Counted from the stretch's first letter, positions 26,601 to 37,885 are shown. The stretch is 64,000 nucleotides of DNA from Antedon mediterranea (GCF_964355755.1 NC_092678.1:20928922-20992921); one strand, 5' to 3'. Made by a program: numbers and translations. Notes: generated by a model not told the origin, from the letters alone.

Positions 26601-27360
26601 TATGTAAGATTTTATCTATTTTATTCAAATTAAAAAGAGATTATTTCTATATTGGTCATGTTATATGCGTTTTAATTTTATTTACGTTTTGTATTCTAGC
26701 TACACTCAAGTTATAAGGAAAGACAATCATAAAACAACTACCAGAAAAGTAAAAAAATCAGAAAAAAAAGAGAAGTCAAAACGTTTCTCATTTGGTTTCT
26801 CTGGTAGAAAACACACAAACAATACAAGAATACCTCCCGTACCATTCGGTGCTGTAACTATGCTGGATTCTACAGCCAGTGATGGTACACCATATGGTGT
26901 ACTAACCAGTAAAAATACAGCTACCAGGAAGGATAGGACAATCAGGTTTGACACAGAAGGATCCACCAGGGAAGATTTAAGAGCCACCCGGGAAGATTTT
27001 GGAGCCACGGAGTATGTCATGAACAAGGATGTGGCAACATCAATTAACAATCGCGATGAGAATGGCTATCTTATATACGGTACTACTTTGGAGGCTGTAT
27101 ATGAAGAATTACATTTTCCGTCGCCTGGCGGTGATAATAAAGAAGAAACATCTGTATTTGACCAAAATCCTTGTTATATTCCAGTGCCAGACCAACATGA
27201 TGCATACGGTTCTAGCGAACCATTGTATGATGACGTTCCAGAAAACTCTGATAGCTCCTTCAGCGACGACTATGATGATGCTTACGAGTATGACTATGCG
27301 TATGATCACGTGATAGTCCCATCAAGTACCGAGTACATTGAAGTGTGTGACAACAAATAA
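16836..27360 (+). CDS. Gene A: TKL kinase, two DH-PH cassettes, SH3, acidic tail (in-frame stop in exon 2)
   Basis: Twenty-four exons join with consistent phases: 16836-17697, 18100-18411, 19331-19370, 19776-19816, 20031-20068, 20180-20340, 20451-20597, 20858-20990, 21120-21326, 21515-21666, 21892-22092, 22381-22454, 22586-22648, 23039-23061, 23249-23409, 23541-23687, 23958-24090, 24302-24493, 24815-24981, 25481-25672, 25866-25936, 26068-26181, 26432-26603, 26700-27360. Order: kinase, acidic linker, DH1-PH1, DH2-PH2, SH3, tail; 1,488 codons including the final stop. A TAA at 18324-18326 lies in frame within exon 2; all later exons are open. DH-PH pairs activate Rho-family GTPases and SH3 binds proline motifs; the combination here is unfamiliar. 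ATG 16836 was chosen because it aligns with the start of paralogue B; ATG 16812 is an alternative. Whether a full-length protein is made is uncertain. Confidence 0.75.
18100..18411 (+). pseudogene. Gene A exon 2 with in-frame TAA
   Basis: This acidic, serine-rich linker exon aligns in position and phase with gene B exon 47940-48197 (both begin ETP, both contain DQP near the end and finish ..DHG or ..HGYG before GTAAG). The TAA at 18324-18326 is 75 codons in, followed by 28 open codons up to the donor. No alternative GT donor between kinase and stop was found that would keep the frame. If read literally the product is a ~360-residue kinase with an acidic tail. Confidence 0.6.
18517..19356 (+). 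repeat. 279 bp tandem triplication carrying a small exon of gene A
   Basis: Three head-to-tail copies start at about 18517, 18796 and 19075, with few differences. Each ends with a pyrimidine tract, a CACAG acceptor and the coding string beginning GTAATAACGTTGAGGC. Only the third copy goes on to a good donor (GTAAGT at 19371), giving the 40-base exon 19331-19370. In copies 1 and 2 the only nearby donor (GTATCG) would give a 25-base exon that breaks the frame. Confidence 0.85.
20180..22454 (+). CDS. Gene A first DH-PH (RhoGEF) cassette
   Basis: Seven exons (161, 147, 133, 207, 152, 201, 74 bases). The first four give a helical Dbl-homology-like domain: HEFLSERERRHLMINIVDVE, then a NFAVYSHVQMNMIESIR helix like the DH 'Y..Y' segment, then FTDIQTILLKQANWLNKF in the place of the conserved PvQR helix. 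The last three give a PH domain: a WVKKKG strand, VLIVQP strand and a closing EILEWSKVL helix. The conserved Gln-Arg of the PvQR helix is not kept, so exchange activity is uncertain. Identified by pattern only. Confidence 0.65.
23249..25936 (+). CDS. Gene A second DH-PH (RhoGEF) cassette
   Basis: Seven exons (161, 147, 133, 192, 167, 192, 71 bases) repeat the exon sizes and phases of the first cassette. DH landmarks: HHLYLNILEVKDVIERSF, FKPIIKYQANMCFQQNMLQF and LRLSRPPDWLTCLYRKSK in the PvQR-helix position. PH landmarks: DDWLKKHGCFTLY, IHIYASTSVIIV, FSFKLWIYEK and the C-terminal helix EFMEWKTALV. It leads directly into the SH3 exons. Confidence 0.7.
26068..26603 (+). CDS. Gene A SH3 domain (two exons)
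   Basis: Exons 26068-26181 and 26432-26603 together give a clear SH3 fold: DNELELEVNDFVELIE (ALYDY-like start and acidic RT/n-Src region), VWVKGI with the binding Trp, and GVSGWFPREIL with the conserved Pro. It would bind proline-rich partners. The intron falls just before the VWVKG strand, as in gene B. Confidence 0.85.
26700..27360 (+). CDS. Gene A last exon: basic patch and acidic tyrosine-rich tail
   Basis: This 219-codon exon begins basic (KVKKSEKKEKSKRFSFGFSG) and ends strongly acidic with many tyrosines (DDAYEYDYAYDHVIV, EYIEVCDNK). Tyr-x-x-hydrophobic strings in acidic context look like tyrosine kinase sites and possible SH2 docking sites; this is inference. The stop TAA at 27358-27360 overlaps an AATAAA, and another AATAAA lies at 27488. 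Confidence 0.75.
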
Positions 27361-28082
27361 AACGTGATTCAATCAATTAAATACATTTAATTGATCATAA
27401 TTAATTGTCAGATTTTGACTCTTAAAATGTATTATAAATAGAGAAGTATTTTATATGCATAAGGTCTGCATATGGTATTTCTATACTAATAAAATGTGTT
27501 TTTGTTGTGTTTTTTAGAATAACAACATTTCCAAAAAAAATTAATTCCCTGATAGCAAATTTTAGAATTTAGAATTTTCTATTCTACTACATTAACATTG
27601 ATTCCATTGGCCAAACGTAGCCTAATTCATGATTAGGCCACGCTTGTGTTTAATATTTTAATATAACATTAATATAATAGTTGCACTGGAAACTATGTAA
27701 TCGTAATACTCAGAAAAATACATTATATTTTACTCAATAATTGTATTATTTTCTTTAATAACTAACATTTATTGAAATGTGTACCTTTAAAATTATCGGA
27801 TGCTACTGGCGGATATCACTTCAAGCGCAGCTTGCAAAAGCGAGGTCGGAGCAATGAATTAAATTCTCTTATCTATTATCTTATGTAAAGAAAATCCTCG
27901 GAATTGATAAAAACTCCCTGTGTTTCTTGTCTGACACGTCACCTGGGGATACAAATTGGATTAAGGAGAGATGTCCAATCACTGGTCATTCAATATCAAA
28001 TTTACTACGAAATTGTGTTTCTTCATCTGTTTTTGGCCGGCCCCAATTAAAAGTGTAATTTTTCGTGTGTGTGCCGTCACTT
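27361..28082. other. Spacer between gene A and the broken third copy
   Basis: It holds the 3' flank of gene A with candidate poly-A signals and no coding exon that I can support. Confidence 0.5.
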
Positions 28083-29640
28083 AAATGGAATGGAAAACAG
28101 CACTCGTTCTGTCTTCGGGTGAATCTGGGAAATATGATGACTACAGTAGGTGTTTGTTATTTTTAAAATATATTTATATAACGCATCACACAGCAAGCAT
28201 ATGGTGGCCAAATTACAGGATTGAAAAAAATGTATTAGGGATATGCTGCTATGGTCATAACAAATCTTAGTAGGCCTACTATGAGCAAGATTCGAATTAG
28301 TAAGCAATAATACTGACCAGGCAACTACCACCTAGTCATGAATAGGTTATAACCGTGCTAGGCCTAATATAGGCCTACAGTATCGTATAATATTGTATTG
28401 CATATTCTTGCGCCCAAAATAGGGAAAGAACAATTTGTATTAAAAATCAAGACCATAATTTTTATTCAAATTTGCTTTGAATCGTAAATAGTAAATACGC
28501 ATGCACATCCCAACGCTATCCGTGGTAATTTTGCTTAGTTTTATCGGCTTTGTAGAAAATCTGAGGTATTGTATGGTTATATTGTTAATATTTTATTTCT
28601 TATTCAGGCTTTGCACAACGCATTTAAAGGTCCATTCGATCAGCCGCACTGTTGCTTGCAAATGGATACAATTCAGATGTTACAAAAACGTATCCAAGAA
28701 GAAAGCGAGATCTCGAAAAGTGTGGAAAAAACTCTCACATGACGTCAGTACTATTACATTTACCAATACCAGCACCACGCGATCCTCAATTATTACAGGT
28801 CAGTAACAGGTTTTTTTATAAATAATTTCATTTTGATCATAATTTACAACATTATCCTGGAAAGTTTGCGAAACGTACTTTTTTATTTTGTACTTATTTA
28901 TCGCACATAATTGGATCAACAAAAAAGAAAATTTATTCCTATAATCAGTTGTTTTGTTGTTTTCTTTCCTTTTATCTTAATTAATTCTCATTTTGTGTAT
29001 ATGTATTTGTAAACTTTTGTCTGTCTTGTTATATTATTTTGTATTATAATGGTATTATATTATACATTAGATTGAATTTTAATTTTGTCATGTTTACAAA
29101 AATTATAAGTGACTTTTGCAAGTCAATTGAGGTTCGATGGTATAGCAATTGGTTAAACATTATTACCAAATTTAAATAAGTTATTTTTAAACATTGTTCT
29201 AAATACAAATAACTTATTATTTTCTTCCAAATTATAGAAACTAGGAAACATAAAAGACGATTGGTTGAAAAAGCACGGTTGTTTAACGTTATATTCAAAG
29301 AGAAAAACTGACGAAGGTAGCTCATTGATGAGTGTGAAAAAACGATATTCATAAAAAGAGAGCATCCATATCTACGCTTCAACCTCAGTTATTATTGTGA
29401 CTTAGTAAGTAGACAACTGTTTTGTTTTTGTTTATATAGAATATCAATATCCCAAGTGTTCTTAATAATCCATAAAGTTCAATTACGTCAGAGTAGAGCA
29501 AACATCTGACGAATCATTCGTTTGTTTAAATTTGAAACAGAAAACAATCTTGCAAATGTTATGATCGAAATTATGCTGATATTGAAATTGTTGACGCAAG
29601 GAACAGGAAAAGTTGAATGCCTGAAAGGGGGTTTTTGTTT
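28083..29640 (+). pseudogene. Broken partial third copy of the DH2-PH2 region
   Basis: Pieces clearly match gene A but in altered order. First comes the exon-21 equivalent (28083-28144, with matching intron after it). Then a scrap of the exon-17 end (about 28543-28565), the exon-18 equivalent (28609-28798), the exon-19 equivalent (29238-29403) and the exon-20 equivalent (29541-29640). Lesions: a frameshift near 28735 giving TGA, a TAA in place of a Gln codon near 29353, and a TGA in place of a Trp codon near 29614. Kinase, DH1-PH1 and SH3 are absent. Confidence 0.85.
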
Positions 29641-31047
29641 AATAGTGAGCTGTAGAGTGAACTAAATTATTGTTACAAACTTCGTTCTTCTTTGGGTGTT
29701 CTTGTCCACCGTCCTTTTTCAATTTCAATAATCTATACTTAGTTACAGTATATCACATTGTATACGGTCTGACACACACTGCAAATTGTTTTTGTTTCAT
29801 TTTATCTATACAATCAATTGTGATTTTACTAACATTAGATCTTGGTGTAAAAAACATATCTTAATAATTTATCTACATCGCATCATACGGACCAAATCAA
29901 TTGTACTAATGTTCTCCCTAAGCAGAGACTTCTTTTGTACCTGGACCTAACCTTTTGTCTATGCTTCCATCTAAGCAGAGGATAGGCGTATATATATATT
30001 ATATAGATTATATTATATGGCCCTTTTTCTTTGAGGAATAAAATATCGGTTGTACGAAATCATGTCCAAACTATAGGGTACGCTTTAATATTTTGAAAAA
30101 TACATCGTACTTAGAGGGCGCTATTAACAATCTAAAAGTATTAAAAATAAACACGGGTTTGTCAGACGTGCCAAACACGGAAAATATAATACCAACGTAT
30201 TTCAAATATTTGTATTTCAATGCATGGATTTTTTATAAACACCTATATTAGCGTTTTCTTTTTTTCTCTTAATAATCTAGAGTAGGCCTAGTAGGAATTA
30301 GTAATATCGGGATTTTTTAAATTATTTTTTATCAAAAATATCGGAAGGAAATTGCATTATCGGGAGATCTGGAAATAACTCAAAATATCGGGAGACTCCC
30401 GTCATTATCGGGAGAGTTGGGAGGTCTCAGTTGCCAAATGCATTCGTCTCCGACCGCAAGTACGTCACTGGTCTTTTGTTTTTTTCTTTTGTTGATAGAT
30501 ATTTACAAAAATATTAAATTTACAATAATTTTTACGAAACTTATGTTTATGATTTAAGTTTTAAGTATAGATTATAATCTTATTTTTAATCTTTTCATTT
30601 TTTAATTTATGGAAAAAGAACAACCCGTATTTCCGAAAATAATATAGATTTTATTATGTGAAATGGGCCGGAGGCCATTGTTTTTTTAAATAAAATAAAG
30701 AAAAGAAAGATTTGCAGTATATTTAAATTCCAAAATAAGGATATAAACAACATTTGCACCGTCTACCTTTGAAGGATAGTTTAGACACTTTTTAATGTTA
30801 TTTTATTAGATTGTATTTTATCGGGGGATCGGGAAGTGACTAAAAATATCGGGAGACTCCCGCCATTATAGGGAGAGTTGGGGTTTTTTTGCCAAATATA
30901 TTTGTTACCGACCGCAATACGTCACTGGTCTTTTGTTTGTTACATTCCATGCATTTTATTTATGGTATTCTTTTTCGTGTCATGCCATTGAATGGTAATT
31001 TTGTTTAGTCTGTATACATACAGTTATCAATTTTGTTTTTTTTTTAT
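29641..31047. repeat. Repeat-rich intergenic DNA
   Basis: It contains two copies of a ~120 bp repeat (about 30350-30480 and 30823-30940) with the palindrome ATCGGGAGACTCCCG and the common ending ACGTCACTGGTCTTTTGTTT. Between them lies a ~160 bp unit (about 30640-30810) that recurs at 39955-40140 (GAAATGGGCCGGAGGCCATT). No gene is seen. Confidence 0.65.
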
Positions 31048-31436
31048 TACTCTAGTAGCTAGATCAACTTTCGTATGCACTTTGAGGTCCAGAGAATTTG
31101 ACTTCAGAAATTGGTTTAGAATGGTCAAACAATCATTATTGGCTTGGTTACACATTTTGAAAATGTGGCGAAAGGTCAAAAGGTCAGGGTGAAAGGTTAT
31201 AAAATTAAACACCAATAGGCCCTTAAATCTCGACAACCACTGGTCACAGCGAGGTAATTTTGGTCTCAAATTGATCAGAAGGTATACATTTATATTCAGT
31301 CTAATGGGACATTTTAGTCAAAAATGACCGGAAATACCATTTCTGACCTTTGACCCACACCCCAGATATAAAAAAAAAATTAATATAATAAGAATAATAA
31401 TTGGATTAAACCTCATTCTATCTAGTCCATGGGCTG
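31048..31436. mobile_element. Truncated relative of the 4381-7353 transposon
   Basis: It starts with the same terminus (TACTCTAGTAGCTAGATC) and follows it for about 320 bases to the TGACCTTTGACCC box. It then jumps to a sequence found inverted in that element's centre (near 6220-6290, AGAATGAGGTTTAATCC). It looks like an internal-deletion copy missing its other end. Confidence 0.7.
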
Positions 31437-31450
31437 GAGGGGGTTACCGT

Positions 31451-31491
31451 GCACCCCCCCCCCCCCCCCACCCCCCACAGTTAAACTTCTT
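31451..31491. repeat. Poly-C tract
   Basis: A run of C's broken by single A's. It is low complexity only. Confidence 0.9.
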
Positions 31492-31609
31492 TGGTATCAT
31501 TTTCTTTCCACGGACATATAGAGTGAAAAAATCGATGTTAACAAGAAAAATATAGGGATGCATTGTATGTACTTGCGTCATTTGTAATGATCAGCAGTGT
31601 TTTATCTTC

Positions 31610-32410
31610 AAATATTTTTGGGATAGGGGGTAACATTTATCCTAATAACCCAAGAATCCAACATCTAATTAGTATTATCTTAGTAACATTGTGTAGCATA
31701 CATCTTTTAAAATCTTTTAAAATTTAAATAAAATTAATCGGAAGATTATTAAGGTCAGTAGAGGTCAAAAGGTCATTGACCTTTTGCAAAATGCAAATTT
31801 TTCCCAAAATATAGATAAATTTCAATATCGTATCTACAATTTTCAATATTTTTTATCTTAATTGTGTTTTACTTGTGCTTACTGACATATTGAATAAGAA
31901 AATATATGTTAACAAGATAAAAATTGCAGTTCATTATATACAAATTGTTATTTTTTTATTGTTAAAAATTGCGATAAAAATACATTTTTTGGGGTAGGGG
32001 GTAACAATAATAGCAATAACCCAAGAATCAAACATCTAATTAGTATGATCTTGGTGTCGTTGTGTAGCATTTGTGTTTTTTAACCATATAGAATTTTAAT
32101 AAAATTAATTGAACCATGTTTCAGGTCAGTAGAGGTCAAAAAGATTACTGACCTTTTGCAAAATTGCAAATATTTGCCATAATGAGATACATTTCAATAT
32201 CAAATCTCCAATTTTCAATATTTTTTATTTTAATTGTGTTTTACTTGTATTTACTGACATATCGAATAACAAAACATGTGTTAATATAAAAAAAATTGCA
32301 CTGCATCAATACCAATTGTCATGTAATTTTGTTATTCTTCAAAATTACAATAAAAAAACATTTTTGGGGTAGGGGGTAGCATTAATACCAATAACCCAAG
32401 AATTAAAACG
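31610..32410. repeat. Tandem repeat, period about 372 bp
   Basis: Units beginning at the GGGGTAGGGGGTAAC-like string recur near 31622, 31992 and 32366. Each has CCAAGAATC(C)AACATCTAATTA and AGGTCAGTAGAGGTCAAAA. There are about two full units and a third partial one, well diverged from each other. No coding potential is seen. Confidence 0.75.
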
Positions 32411-32454
32411 ATTAAACGATTTTTAAATCGTTTAAAAGAAATATTATATAATAT

Positions 32455-33152
32455 AAGCCTTTTTCCCTGTCGACGTTGAAATACGTTGAGTTGCGTTGAG
32501 TTTAAAATCGTTAAAGTTGAAAATAAAATAGCGATGACGATGATCGAGTCGGACCGCTAATATTTACACATTTTTACGCGATCGTTCATAGTTGTTTCTT
32601 GGTTCTCTCTCGAGCGTTGCTGGGACACGCGGACGTACGTGAAGTGTTGCAAAACTAAGGCCGGCCACGCGCAGCCGGGACCGCGTGAAAATTGAAAAAG
32701 TTACGGGTTTTGATGCTTAAACCCAGCATAAGACATACTTTCGTTGATATCTTAATCTAGGCTTACACTAAAGACAAACATTAAATTTAATTGGTTTAAT
32801 ATTATAATTTAATTTAACTTACACTTGTTTTTTTTAAATATCAGACCTTAAAAGTGTACAAAAAAGGTTAAAAACATCGTTGCGTTGTAAACATTCAAGA
32901 ATTGTCAGCGCGTACCTATTTTTTCACAAACTGCAATGACGTAATTTGTGGACCATTTTATTGGTCAGTAAATTAACGATCGTAACGATCGTAATCGTTA
33001 AAGTTCAACCGAGTTCAACTTTAACGATTTAAGATTTTAACGATTTTCAACGTTAATTTTTACCCCCTTTTCCTGTTAAATCGTTGAATATGTCAACTCA
33101 ACGCAACTCAACGCAACTCAACGTAACTTAACGTCGACAGGAAAACAGGCTT
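32455..33152. mobile_element. MITE-like inverted-repeat element
   Basis: The ends AAGCCTTTTTCCCTGTCGACG and its inverse near 33135-33152 match over about 50 bases, continuing with GTTGAGTTGCGTTGAGTT. The interior has short palindromic strings (CGATCGTAACGATCG). At ~700 bases it has no open frame. The target duplication is not clear. Confidence 0.65.
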
Positions 33153-33174
33153 TAAATAGAACAAGCAAAGGTAC

Positions 33175-33319
33175 TGTTATATCTTATGTGTATTTATTGC
33201 ATCTTTCATTGTGTGTACAACGTACTGTATACATACAGATTACCAACCATGTGGTTATATCGATCTCCCTTAACCCATAATGCCTTGCTTTCCCTTAGTC
33301 TCCCAATCCAGACACTACG
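33175..33319 (-). repeat. 3' LTR of the gypsy element
   Basis: 145 bases starting TGTTATATC on the plus strand. It differs from the other LTR at three positions (near 33218, 33297 and the last base). Just inside it the plus strand reads TCTTCCCCCTTC, i.e. a polypurine tract on the element's own strand, as expected next to a 3' LTR. Confidence 0.9.
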
Positions 33320-33636
33320 TCTTCCCCCTTCTTTAGCTAAAACTCACAACCCAATTAACTCCATACAATATGATATTCATTTTGTTTTTTTTTAACTTTA
33401 ACAATAACAAAACAATTTAACTTTAAACTTTAAATCAAATATCATCATACATGCATATTATAAATGTTTTCCTTGATCACATATCATTTCTTATTATTTC
33501 AAAGATTCCTATAATATCAATGAACAACTTAGCATATAATAGCACTTAAAACTTTCAACATCTTAACAAAATCTCAACTTCTGGTGAACTTTAAAAATTA
33601 ACATAACTCATAAATATAACTTCTTAATTTTACACT

Positions 33637-35289
33637 TTAAAAATCATCAAACCTCTTGGGTTTTCTCTTCTCTCTTACTGGTCTACTTTTAACTATCATA
33701 TTTTCATTACTCTTTGTTATTTTGTCACTTTGCTCAGTATCAACTGGCTTATTCTGTTCAGTGTTATCAATCTTACTGTTACCATTAACTTTACTAGTAT
33801 CAATTTGTTTTAAATTATCATTTGGTGTTTTAACATTTGCTTCATTTACTCTTTCATTATAGGATCGAACATGTGTCGAATTCCTTTTGTATCTTACACC
33901 CTGTGGTGATTCAATCACTACACTATTCCCTTTTTTCTCTATTACTACATATGGTTCTGTGTGATATGGCGTACTCATCTTGTCCCTCTGTGTCACTTTC
34001 ACTAAAACCTTATCTCCTTTACACACATCACTTTCCTTCGCACCTCTCTTCTCATCAATGTACAGTTTGTTCTTTAATTTAGACACGGCATCACGATCAG
34101 AAATCTCTTCGTCCATTATTGTATTGTCATCTAATTCTGGCAATTTTGTACGCAACTTTCTATGCCACATCATTTCTGCTGGTGTCACTCCGGTAACACT
34201 ATGTGGGGTTGTACGATATGCGAATAGGTACACTCGTAATTCTTTTTTCCAGTCTTTTCCTTCAGCTTGCGCAATGCGAATTCTTTTCATTAGTGATCTA
34301 TTTTGTCGTTCAACCTCTCCGTTTGCAGCTGGATGTAATGGTGTTACACGTCTATGTCTGATTCCATTTTCCTTCAGGTAGGTTTCAAACTCATTGGACA
34401 CAAACTGGGCACCATTATCTGAGGTAATTGATTTTGGTATGCCATGTTGAACAAACATTTTTTCAAGTGTGTCTATAATTTTCTCACTTGTGATTGTCTT
34501 CATTAAACTAATTTCATAATAACGACTATAATAGTCTACCACCACTAGTAAATTATCCTTCGATGGAAACGGTCCCAGCAAGTCAATCGAAATATCTTGC
34601 CATGGTCCTGTTGGTAGTTGTGTTGGCTTCAATGGTTCTGGTGCTGGCATCGAACCTGTTATCTGACACTCATGACATGTTTTAACATAGTCTTCCACAT
34701 TCTTCTCCATCCCAGGCCACCATACCTTGGTTCTAAGCCTTTGCTTGGTTTTGACTATCCCCAAGTGTCCTTGGTGTGCTAATTCAATAGACTGAAATCT
34801 ATATTTTTTTGGAATTACAATCCTTCTGTTTCTAAGAATTAAATATCCAAAACATGCAAGTTCTTGTTGTATTGCATTATACTGAATCAAGTCTCTGTCC
34901 CATTTATCTGTCCGTATACTATTTCTCACTTTACTCAATTCAGGATCTTCCTTTGATGCCTCTTCAACTTCACGTGATGATAGTGCACATGGGGTTGCAT
35001 TTGATGCTACCAATCGAATATACATCTCTGTGTCATCACTATCATTATTCTGTTTGCCATCAGTTTCTATTGGTAACCTTGATAATATATCAGCAATGTT
35101 ATTCTTACCAGGTACATACTTTACTGTATAAGAATAGGACATAAGTCTCATCACCCACCTTTCAATCCGTGCATTTGGTTTAGACTTTGGTCCATACAGG
35201 CCTTCGAGTGGTTTATGGTCAGTTATCAATTCAAACTGTAGTCCATATAAGTAAACATGAAACCTTTCCATAGCCCATACCACTGCCAA
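33637..35289 (-). pseudogene. gypsy RNase H end and integrase
   Basis: 550 open codons. The RNase H/connection part has TDHKPLEGL and ADILSRLP. The integrase follows, with its HHCC zinc site (HQGHLG; CHEC), the catalytic core DLLGPFP, TSDNGAQF and a downstream Glu in ANGEVERQN, then a GPY/F-like segment (YVVIEKKGNSVVIES). A one-base frameshift just upstream separates it from the preceding RNase H coding. Confidence 0.92.
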
Positions 35290-35372
35290 TATGCCTCTTT
35301 CTCCGTTGTTGAATATTTCTTTTCAGTAGCTGATAATGTTCGGCTTGCATAACTTATAACTCTGGTTTCACC

Positions 35373-37294
35373 GTATCCGGATATTCACCCCCTGGACATT
35401 TACCCCCCGGAAAACTACCCCCGGACAACCACCACCTGGACCACTACCTCCTTAGGACAACTACCCCTTTAGGACAACTACCCCACGGACAAATACCCCC
35501 TTAGGACAACTACCCCCTTAGGACAACTACCCCCCTGGACAACTACCCCCTGGACAATTACCCCCTAGGAACAATTACCCCCGGACAATTACCCCCCCCC
35601 CCCCCTCCCCCGGTAATTACCCCGCGGACAACTACCTCTGACATAATACTCCCCGTAGGACAACTTCCTGGACAATACTCCGAGGGCAAATAATCTTTTA
35701 GGACAACTACCTCCGTAGGACAACTAACCCCTGGACAACTACCCCCGGACAATTACCCCCTAGGAATAATTACCCCCTAGGAACAATTACCCCCGGAGAA
35801 TTACCCCCCCCCCCCGGGTAATTATCCCGCGGACAACTGCCTCTGACACAATACAACTACCTCCTGGACCTGGACAATACTCCGAGTGCAAATAATCTTT
35901 TAGGACAACTACCTCCGTAGGAAAACTAACCCCTGGACAACTACCACCCAGAAAACTATCCCTTTAGAACAACTACCCCCCGGACGGATAACTACCACCC
36001 AGACCATTCAACAACCTGACTCTGCAACAGCGTATAATAGGAATTAATAACTATATTTTAATTCGTTACTTTGACGAATTACTATTCATTATTGTAAACA
36101 AAAGTAAAAGATTGAACATAAATATAGCCTGGTATAAACTGAAGATTGTCACACATGATCATAGGATAGTCGAACGTATTATATAGTACTCCCTGTATTT
36201 ACTGTAAAGACTGGGTTCGCTAATAATAATAATAATGTTTGCGTCAGGACAATGCTTCGATAACCACTGGTCTTAAAAGAATTAATTTTTGTCTCAAATT
36301 TGTCATTTGTATTTTTGTACACTTGAAGAATAATATCACTTTTGATATTTGACCTCAATGTTCACTCACCGAATAAACGGCGATCTTTAAATAAATTCCC
36401 TCAAATAAACGGTGACCATGTCTATTTCCATTAGATTATACCACCTCCCATTGAATAAACAACTTTCTTCCAATAAATGTCCACCTAAAAACCACCTAAA
36501 CAATAAACAGCCCAGGCCGTTTTTTTAATAAATACGGTACTTTAAATCTAGCACATCGAGGGTCTAGCGTGCTGTTAAACAGAATAATCGGTTAAAAACG
36601 GGTGTTTCGAAACTAGAGTCCCGAGACCTTTTATACGAAAAGGGAGACCCACGTACGAAAAGGGAGACCCCACTATACTAAAAGGGAGACCCCACTATAC
36701 GAAAAGGGAGACCCTAATATACGAAAAGGGAGACCTAAATATACGAAAAGGGAGACCAAATATACGAAATGGGAGACCCACTATAAGAAAAGGAAGACCC
36801 CACTATACGAAAAGAGAGACCCCACTATACGAAAAGGGAGACCCTAATATACGAAAAGGGAGACCCAAATATAGGTATCCCTTTTCGTATTGGGTCTCGT
36901 GTCAGGTCTCTGGTCTCGGGTCTCTAGTTTCGAAACACCCGTTAAAAACAGATGATTTCATTTTAACAGAAACCGGTCCTATATATTTGTCTACTTTTGG
37001 ATTTGGGGGGGGGGGGGGGGTGGGGGTAGTTGACCGGGGGGTAGTTGACCGGGGGGTAGTTATCCTAAGGGGGTAGTTGTCCTAAGGGGGTAGTTGTCCT
37101 AAGGGGGTGGTTGTCCTAAGGGGGTGGTTGTCCGGGGGGTAGTTGTCCGGGGGGTTGTTATCCTAAGGGGGTAGTTGTCCTAAGGGGTAGTTGTCCGGGG
37201 GGTAGTTGTCCGGGGGGTAGTTGTCATAAGGGGGTAGTTGTCCGGGTGGTAAACATCCGGGGGTAATTGTCTAGGGGGTAGGTGTCCTAGAACC
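35373..37294. mobile_element. Fold-back element with minisatellite arms, inserted in gypsy RNase H
   Basis: It is flanked by the 9-base duplication GGTTTCACC (35364-35372 and 37295-37303). The left arm (35380-36000) is a C-rich array of ~16-17 base units like GGACAACTACCCCCTTA. The right arm (36995-37290) is the same array inverted (GGGGGTAGTTGTCC). The interior holds AATAAACGGC-type strings (36370-36540) and a nested 341 bp element. No transposase is present. Confidence 0.85.
36600..36940. mobile_element. 341 bp terminal-inverted-repeat element with internal minisatellite
   Basis: The ends GGGTGTTTCGAAAC and GTTTCGAAACACCC are inverted, the similarity running about 30 bases inward. The 9-base duplication GTTAAAAAC flanks it (36591-36599, 36941-36949). 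Inside are about ten units of TATACGAAAAGGGAGACCC. A 9-base duplication with G-rich ends suggests Mutator-like mobilisation (inference). Confidence 0.85.
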
Positions 37295-37303
37295 GGTTTC
37301 ACC

Positions 37304-37885
37304 ATTGTATTTCTGAATTAAAACTCCACCAATGCCTACATTGCTTGCATCTTTCACCAACTGAGTACTTTCTGCATCTAATCTGAAATAGCCTAAACAT
37401 GTTTCATTAGTTAAGCATTTCGTAAGTTTTACATAACTATTTTCTTGTTCAGACCCCCAATAGAAATTACAATCTTTTCGCACTAGTCGTCTTAAGGGTT
37501 CCGCAACTGTAGCTAAATTTGGAATGTATCGTGCTGAGAAGTTAACTAGACCTAAGAAACTTTTTACTTCTGCAGCTGTTTTTGGTCTCTTTGATTCTGC
37601 CAATGCTCTGACTCGCCCAATTGTAGGTTTGATTCCATTTGCTGACAATATGTGACCCATGAATGTTATCTGTGATACAGAAAATTGACACTTATCCCTG
37701 TTGAGAGTCAAATTCTTCTCTTTAAATTTCTCAAGCACTACACGAAGTCTGTCATCATGTTCAGTCTGTGTTCTCCCGTGTACAACAATGTCATCTGATA
37801 TGTTAGCTACACCTTCGCATCCACTCAGCGTCTGACTGATTACTCTTTGGTACTTTTCAGGGTCAGCATTTATCCCGAACATCAA
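37304..37885 (-). pseudogene. gypsy reverse transcriptase and start of RNase H
   Basis: It carries the catalytic ISDDIVVHG block, the FMGHILSANGI and KSFLGLVNFSARYIPN thumb motifs and the first RNase H strand (KDASNVGIGGVL). Coding stops at the fold-back insertion that begins at 37294. Confidence 0.9.

Noticed and set aside
26727-27309. Minus-strand frames opposite the gene A tail
   Set aside because: Antisense shadows of a low-complexity coding exon with no splice or motif support.
33656-35144. Plus-strand frames across the gypsy integrase
   Set aside because: Antisense to a clearly coding 550-codon integrase frame.
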